The notes beneath the pieces were generated by a model. It worked only from the letters and a program-made list of their open reading frames with translations. It was not told where the DNA came from and searched no databases. Shown here in pieces: positions 58,880-64,000 of a stretch of DNA of 64,000 nucleotides. Source of the DNA: Oenanthe sinensis. Lineage: Eukaryota; Streptophyta; Magnoliopsida; Apiales; Apiaceae. The translations under genes were made by a program, and so were the position numbers. The DNA lies in contig JAPMAC010000231.1 in assembly GCA_028671895.1 (NCBI GenBank), positions 7,714,001 through 7,778,000 on the forward strand, written 5' to 3'. Every line of letters begins with the position of its first letter. Within the stretch, counting starts at the first letter, position 1.

Positions 58880-61800
58880 ATGACATGTAATTTTGAGATT
58901 AAAAAGATTAATTACTTATCTATTTTAGTTGATGATTGGACTGAAGCAGGAGAGTTAGGTAATTGGGCTAGGTTTTTAACCGAACATTCTATAGTCCGGT
59001 ATACACTAACGACTTCTGTTCCGTTGAATAGAAATTTATTAAGACAGGTTTACAGGTCTGCTCAGGACACATCTACAGATGAAATCTCAGCCTTTACTTG
59101 CAAGATTCAGAGATAGAAGGTACGAATAACTGAGAATGACTTCAATCGAGCACTTCATCTGCCGTCTGAGAATTTTGATGATGAGCCATCTCAAGCAGAA
59201 TTAGACAACTTCTTTATGTTTCTGCACTGCAATAGAGTAAACAATAATCTTCTGAAGAAGATTTACAAAAATCACATAACCAAAGAGTGGAACCTGTTCT
59301 TCAACATCCTGTCTCATGGCTTTGCACCGAAGATATGAGGCTTTCACAGAATTACACAGTTCAATAAGGTGATTGGGTATGCAGTGGCCTCTGGTTCAAG
59401 GATAAATTTTGGCAAGTTGATCATGGCAGAGATTATGAAGCATCAGGAAAAAATGGAGAACTTTTGTCTGTATCCCAGATTTTTGCAGCAGGTGTTGAAT
59501 TAAGTGCTGAGAGCTAATCAACTCCAAGTATTTTAGAATAGTCAGTTGGAAGAGTCATCCCACTACAGTTCAAGACAATTCTGTTGTTATAAAATGAGGC
59601 TGACTATCCTAATAGGTATACTCCTGCTCCAATGACTGAGAATATTATAGATTACTTTGCTCTTCTTAAACAGGTTAATGAAGAAGATGCAGAAGAAGAA
59701 GAAGAAGCTACAACAGAAGAAGAAGCAGCAGTAACCTCTGAAGAGGACAATGAAGCTGAAACTTTAAGTGACTTTGGAAGCACAACAGCAACATAAGAAA
59801 AAAAACCAGGCTCTAATAAAGAAGATAAAATTATGGAAGAAGCTGGTTCTGAAAATGAGCAAGTACCAATTCCTGAAGAAGCACAAATGAATAGTCCTGA
59901 AAATCAAACAGAGGAGATAGTTGTTGAAGCAGAAGTGGAAGAGCCTCAGACTATAGATGTGTCCATCCCTAACATTTATGATGAACAAATGGATGAACGT
60001 AAAATTATTGACTTTGACTTTTCTACTTTCCTAACTGAAGAATTTGTCACAATATCTCCTACTGTGCCTCAAATGGCATTGCACACATAAGAGCCCTCAG
60101 TGGCCAACGAAGATGGCAATGAACTGGTAGACCAACCAGTTCCAACGACTGCCAGAGAATAACAAAAACTTCTTTCATCTCCCAAAACCAGAAAAAGAGC
60201 CATTGAATTATATGATAGGAGTGAGTCCCTACCGGATCAGGAAGTTTTTCAAATATCCCCTATCGCTCTGCCTTCTCAAAAACGTCGTAAAATGAATTTT
60301 AATCCTAAGGCATCTGTAAGCCAAGAACCTGATTCTCCAATCTCTGAGACCTTTCTTTTCCTTCGTGACTTTAATTCTGAAATTGATAAAATCCTGAAGG
60401 GTACGGGAACAGAACCAGAGGTTGTAACAATATCCGCTACTTCAATAGCTAGTACTGTTTTGGTTGATCCAATTAAGAACCTGTCTTCATAGACAGTTGG
60501 GGGCATCACTGACTCTAACGAGCCATTCATTACATTGCCAAATGTGGTGACCCCCCTGGACTTAACATCTCCAGATCCTATTCAGGATGTTTTCCCTCTC
60601 CAAGTGGGTGAAGTGGAAAGGCATCTCTCTCATAGAAGGGAAGAGGTCTCCATTAAAGGAGTAGCTGCATCAGCAGCATCACCACTTCAAATGGAAATGC
60701 CTTCACAGGCTTCGTGGGGCACCATAGGATCTCAATTGATATACATTACATTGCCTGAGGTGGTGACCCCCTGGAAATTCCAAGTCCAGGTCCTACTACG
60801 GAGGTCCTCCCCACCTTATCAGGTCAGGCGGAGGGACACCACACCTATAGAGGGGATGTGGACTCTATTACTAGAGTATCTGCTGTTTCGGCAATAGAAC
60901 CTGTTCAGGGTGCCTCTGAGCAGGTAATGCCATTAATGGCTTCAGCTGGCATCACGGATTCTACTCTCTTTCCAATCATTACAGAATCCACGGTGGTGAC
61001 CACACTGGGTCTCAACCCCCCAGTTCTTGTAAAAGGAGTTCTCCCCACCCATAGTGGTACGACGGAGAGGTAACCTACCCATAGAAGGCGTAGGGATTTT
61101 AATGCAGGTACTGAAGATATGGATGCTATTATGGACATGAGTGAAATACTTAACCTAAGCGTTCTTCAATTCTCTAACCCAGAACAGCCGAGTGTGAGTG
61201 TTGAGGGTCGTACTCAAACAGACACAGTGAGGAGTGAGACACCCACAAACCAAACAAACACCACACACATTGCACACACTGCACACAGCCAAAGGATTTT
61301 AAATCTGGAGGCCCAAGTAACAAAAATTCACTACTTAATAAGAAATATCTTAGAGGTGCAAGAGCAGAAGAGAGTAGAAATGATAGAAATTAAAGATTTA
61401 GTTAAATAACGGCTGGCTCAGAAAGTTCCGGTTTCTACTCAACCAACTCCATCAGCTTAGATTACCCCGGTCAAAAGGGAGGATAACCCAAATGAGAGGG
61501 AGAGAATGAGGTTAGAAAAAGAAAAAGTTGGAGCTGAAATGATCATGGAATACACAGCTCAAGGGGATTCAGATATTTTCTATAGGCCAGGAGCGAGGCA
61601 ATTGGAAGAAGGAGAAATATTTGAGCCTTATGTGCCAATGGATCTTCTAATAGAGATGGAAATTGAAGAAACTGCAAAGGCTACATGAATAGATGTTGAT
61701 GAGGAGTTTGCAGAAGAATATGCTTTTGATAATGACTGTCTTCTGGTTGGTGGAGATAAAGTTGTTACTCAAGACATAGTATAGGCTCAAGAATTGATGA

Positions 61801-62992
61801 AGAGAAAATGGAGGAGAGTTCAGCACGCTATGGAAAGGAGGAATCGAGTGAAGGACATTGAAGTAAAAGTTGGTCCTGATTGGGATGAAGTAACGAGTCT
61901 GTTCAAGAAGAAAGAGTTATCTCTTACTCAGAAGAAAGACAAAGAAGTCCTTGATATTTTTAGAACCATGAGGGAAAAATTTGAAGATGTTCATGAATTC
62001 TACGCTATGCTATCGGAGGAAATCACAAGCGTGCCTGTAAGTGCATTCAAATATGGACGGAAGATGTTCATAAATTCAACAACACTGGGGTCAAAGATTT
62101 TATCGGCAAAGAGCTTTGAAAAGATGAATATAGTGGAGTTGTATGTGCTGAAGAGGAAAGTCATCTTTTGTGGGTATAAAAAAATGAGATACTGAGAGAT
62201 TTGATAGAGAAGAAGATAATAGAGATCAGTTTCGAAGCATTTGAAAAGCCTCCGGTGGTCAAGTACTATAAAGCTACAAAACTTTATAACTTAACTTTGT
62301 CAGATGAATGTCTGGATTCACGCTATGTAATGTTCATGCAATATGTAGAAGGGAGGCTCAGAAGCAAGAAGAATAGAACAGAAGAAGATCTGAAGGCTGC
62401 TGAGTTGATCTACGCATTCAGGCTGAACAGAGCGATTAAAACATCAGGTAGATATCTAATGGAGACGACCAGATATTATCAAGACCCAGTGTATGTGAGA
62501 AGAGATGATGACACAGAGGTACTCGAAACCATAAGAGATTCTGAACCTTGAATTCAGACAGAGCCAAATGGATAAAAATACTTCCTATTCAAGAAGAATG
62601 GAGTGGATAAGAAGAAGGAGCTATCAAAACTGAGGAGACACAATTCTGAAATTATCCGAAAAGTCTTTTCAAGAGTGAAGAGATCCACTGTCAAATCAGA
62701 CAAAAAGGCTTTGAGGATGATTGAAGATGTTCTGGTAGAGAAACTGGTAGAAGAGTCGATGCATGACACTGACCGAGTAAAGAGCTTTCCAAAGAGAATA
62801 ACAGTGTTCGTGTTTTCAAAGAGACAATCTCTGGCCTTCGAGTCAATCTCCAAGACAAATTCAACGGAATTTCTCACTGAAGTTTTGAAGAAATTAGAAG
62901 AACTATCTCTAGTCAACACTCTTGAAGTGGAAGCTAGAGATCTAGTGAAGGCAAGGTTAGAGCAGAAGGAAGAAGAGCTGAGAAAGCATTAA
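58880..62992 (+). pseudogene. ORF3 of element 3 (env-position extra ORF), decayed
   Basis: ATG 58880 opens MTCNFEIKKINYLSILVDDW; after one stop (59114-59116) the same frame continues with KEWNLFFNILSHGFAPK and NFCLYPRFLQQVLN (~59285-59500). An acidic Glu-rich middle (EEEEEATTEEEAAV, ~59680-60090), a Ser/Pro-rich segment (60160-61080), an Arg/Lys-rich block with VEMIEIKDLVK (~61119-61409), and a charged C-terminus in pieces (61794-62195, 62201-62551, 62603-62992). Total about 1,370 codons. The KEW-FF plus YPRFLQ block is shared with ORF3 of element 2 and is common in plant Sirevirus extra ORFs as I know them. No membrane segment seen, so envelope function is not supported. Confidence 0.7.
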
Positions 62993-63228
62993 TCTGAAAT
63001 AAGATCAAAGAACAAACAAGACTCAGTACAAAAAAGCAGAAGATCATAGATTTATTTGTTCAGGCTAGAGGAATAAACTTCTATTGTACTCAAAGATATC
63101 TGGAAATGTAAAATCTAATCCAGATGTAATTAATTTTATTTACTGTCTTTCTGCACTTTACTTTTTCTTATAAATATCAGTTGAGTTCTCCCCTTACAGG
63201 ATTTGCTTGTCGAAGTCTAACAACCAAA

Positions 63229-63239
63229 TATGGGGAGAT
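63229..63239 (+). other. Polypurine tract of element 3
   Basis: TATGGGGAGAT directly before the 3' LTR start at 63240. Confidence 0.85.
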
Positions 63240-64000
63240 TGTAAAGCATAATGTAATGTAGTATGTACTAGTGATAATGATAACTCAACTAAGAAACAAA
63301 GACAAATAAATAATACTAATATGCAGCACAGGAATCCAGAAGGACATGTAAACAGGAATCATAGATACATCATTGCAGAGCATTCAAGATGAAAGACTTA
63401 CTGAATGTCAGCGAGAGAAGTTCATTAAAATGTTCAGGCCTCAGCAACAAATAAGAGTTCATAAGTTTTCAGACTAAAGACAATGTAATGATTTGTGTAT
63501 AAATGTCAAAGGGTTTCAGTGATCAGAAGCAATGGAACAGTCCAAAGTTAGTCAGCTGGAACAGAACATAAATTAAGGGAATTCAATTTAATATTAGTCG
63601 TTTGTGAACCAGACTAGTGCACTAAGCGTCAGCACAACAAGAAAAGAATTGTCTTGATTAATCAGAAGAAAATCAGCTGATCAAGCCAGAAGAGTGAAAA
63701 CCAAGTAGTAATTACTTCAAGCACTTCAAGAAATTGGTTAAGCCAAGTAATACTACATTTGGGGGTTCCTACACTTGAAACCATGTATGAGGCGCAACAT
63801 ATCTTCCAAGGTACAAAGAAACAACTAGTCAAAGAATCTAAGTCATTTGTGGCGCCTACACAAGGTAACCCCTACTGTCGTCGTAACAAAAGATGACAAC
63901 AATAGTTTTCTAAGTACTTGGGCGCAAGAAAAGGGTTGGTGGCGCCGCTACATGGTAACCACAGTGCAAGGTGCAACAAAAGAGTAATAGGCGCAATTAA
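63240..64000 (+). repeat. 3' LTR of element 3, cut by window end
   Basis: Starts TGTAAAGCATAATGTAATG. It matches 36403-37095, then continues with GGCGCC and GTGCAACAAAAGAG motifs to the window end. By comparison with element 2b the LTR should extend roughly another 1 kb. Confidence 0.9.

Larger units (their letters stand above)
36403..64000 (+). mobile_element. Element 3: Sirevirus-type copia retrotransposon, 3' end off window
   Basis: LTR start TGTAAAGCATAATG at 36403 recurs at 63240 after a polypurine tract. Between are gag, pol, an intergenic array and ORF3. Insertions: a solo LTR in gag (38479-40188) and element 4 in integrase (41428-55329). The first LTR is fused to the middle of gag, so the primer site and Gag N-terminus are lost. 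The 3' LTR continues past the window. The candidate target duplication ACTAG (36398-36402) cannot be tested here. Confidence 0.92.

Overview
This is plant nuclear DNA made almost entirely of nested LTR retrotransposons. The evidence is Ty1/copia Gag and Pol of Sirevirus/Maximus type (large Gag, initiator-Met-tRNA primer sites TGGTATCAGAGC, an extra ORF3 after RNase H), a Tat-lineage Ty3/gypsy remnant with a second RNase H, and a Tekay/Del-type chromovirus. I find no convincing host gene, tRNA or rRNA. A eudicot with a large, repeat-rich genome fits; the species cannot be named from this window.

Layout. (1) 1-7679: minus-strand Sirevirus copy (element 1) with open gag, open pol running off the left edge, and its complete 5' LTR; it sits in the RNase H gene of gypsy element G1. 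(2) 7680-9678: decayed RNase H, archaeal-type RNase H and integrase of G1 (+). From 9679 to 34060 G1 carries a 3' region with an intron-containing ORF on the opposite strand, split in two by element 2. (3) 11664-33382: element 2, a plus-strand Sirevirus with 5-bp target duplication GGCCT. It contains element 2b (12726-20550, minus, duplication TCATG) inside gag and a solo LTR (23085-24391, duplication TGAAG) inside integrase. (4) 34061-36402: unassigned AT-rich DNA. (5) 36403-64000: element 3, a plus-strand Sirevirus whose 3' LTR runs off the right edge. It is broken by a solo LTR in gag (38479-40188, duplication GAAAG) and by element 4 (41428-55329, duplication ACACA), a young chromovirus with ~3.96-kb LTRs, in integrase.

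Within each Sirevirus gag packages RNA and pol gives protease, integrase, reverse transcriptase and RNase H. Only element 1 looks potentially functional. Element 4 has one stop and one single-base frameshift; the rest are pseudogenes.

The most unusual signal is a set of family-specific short-motif arrays. Each LTR type carries its own array, usually upstream of the TATA box: an ATCTCGATCTCGATCT array in element 1, CAGAGTCTA in element 2, TTTGTTGCGC/GCGCAACAAA in elements 2b and 3, and GTCATACCG in the solo LTR at 23085. In elements 2 and 3 the same motif recurs between RNase H and ORF3, next to a TATA box, suggesting an internal promoter built from LTR-like signals. In element 2 the motif also runs through the coding sequence in one fixed codon phase.
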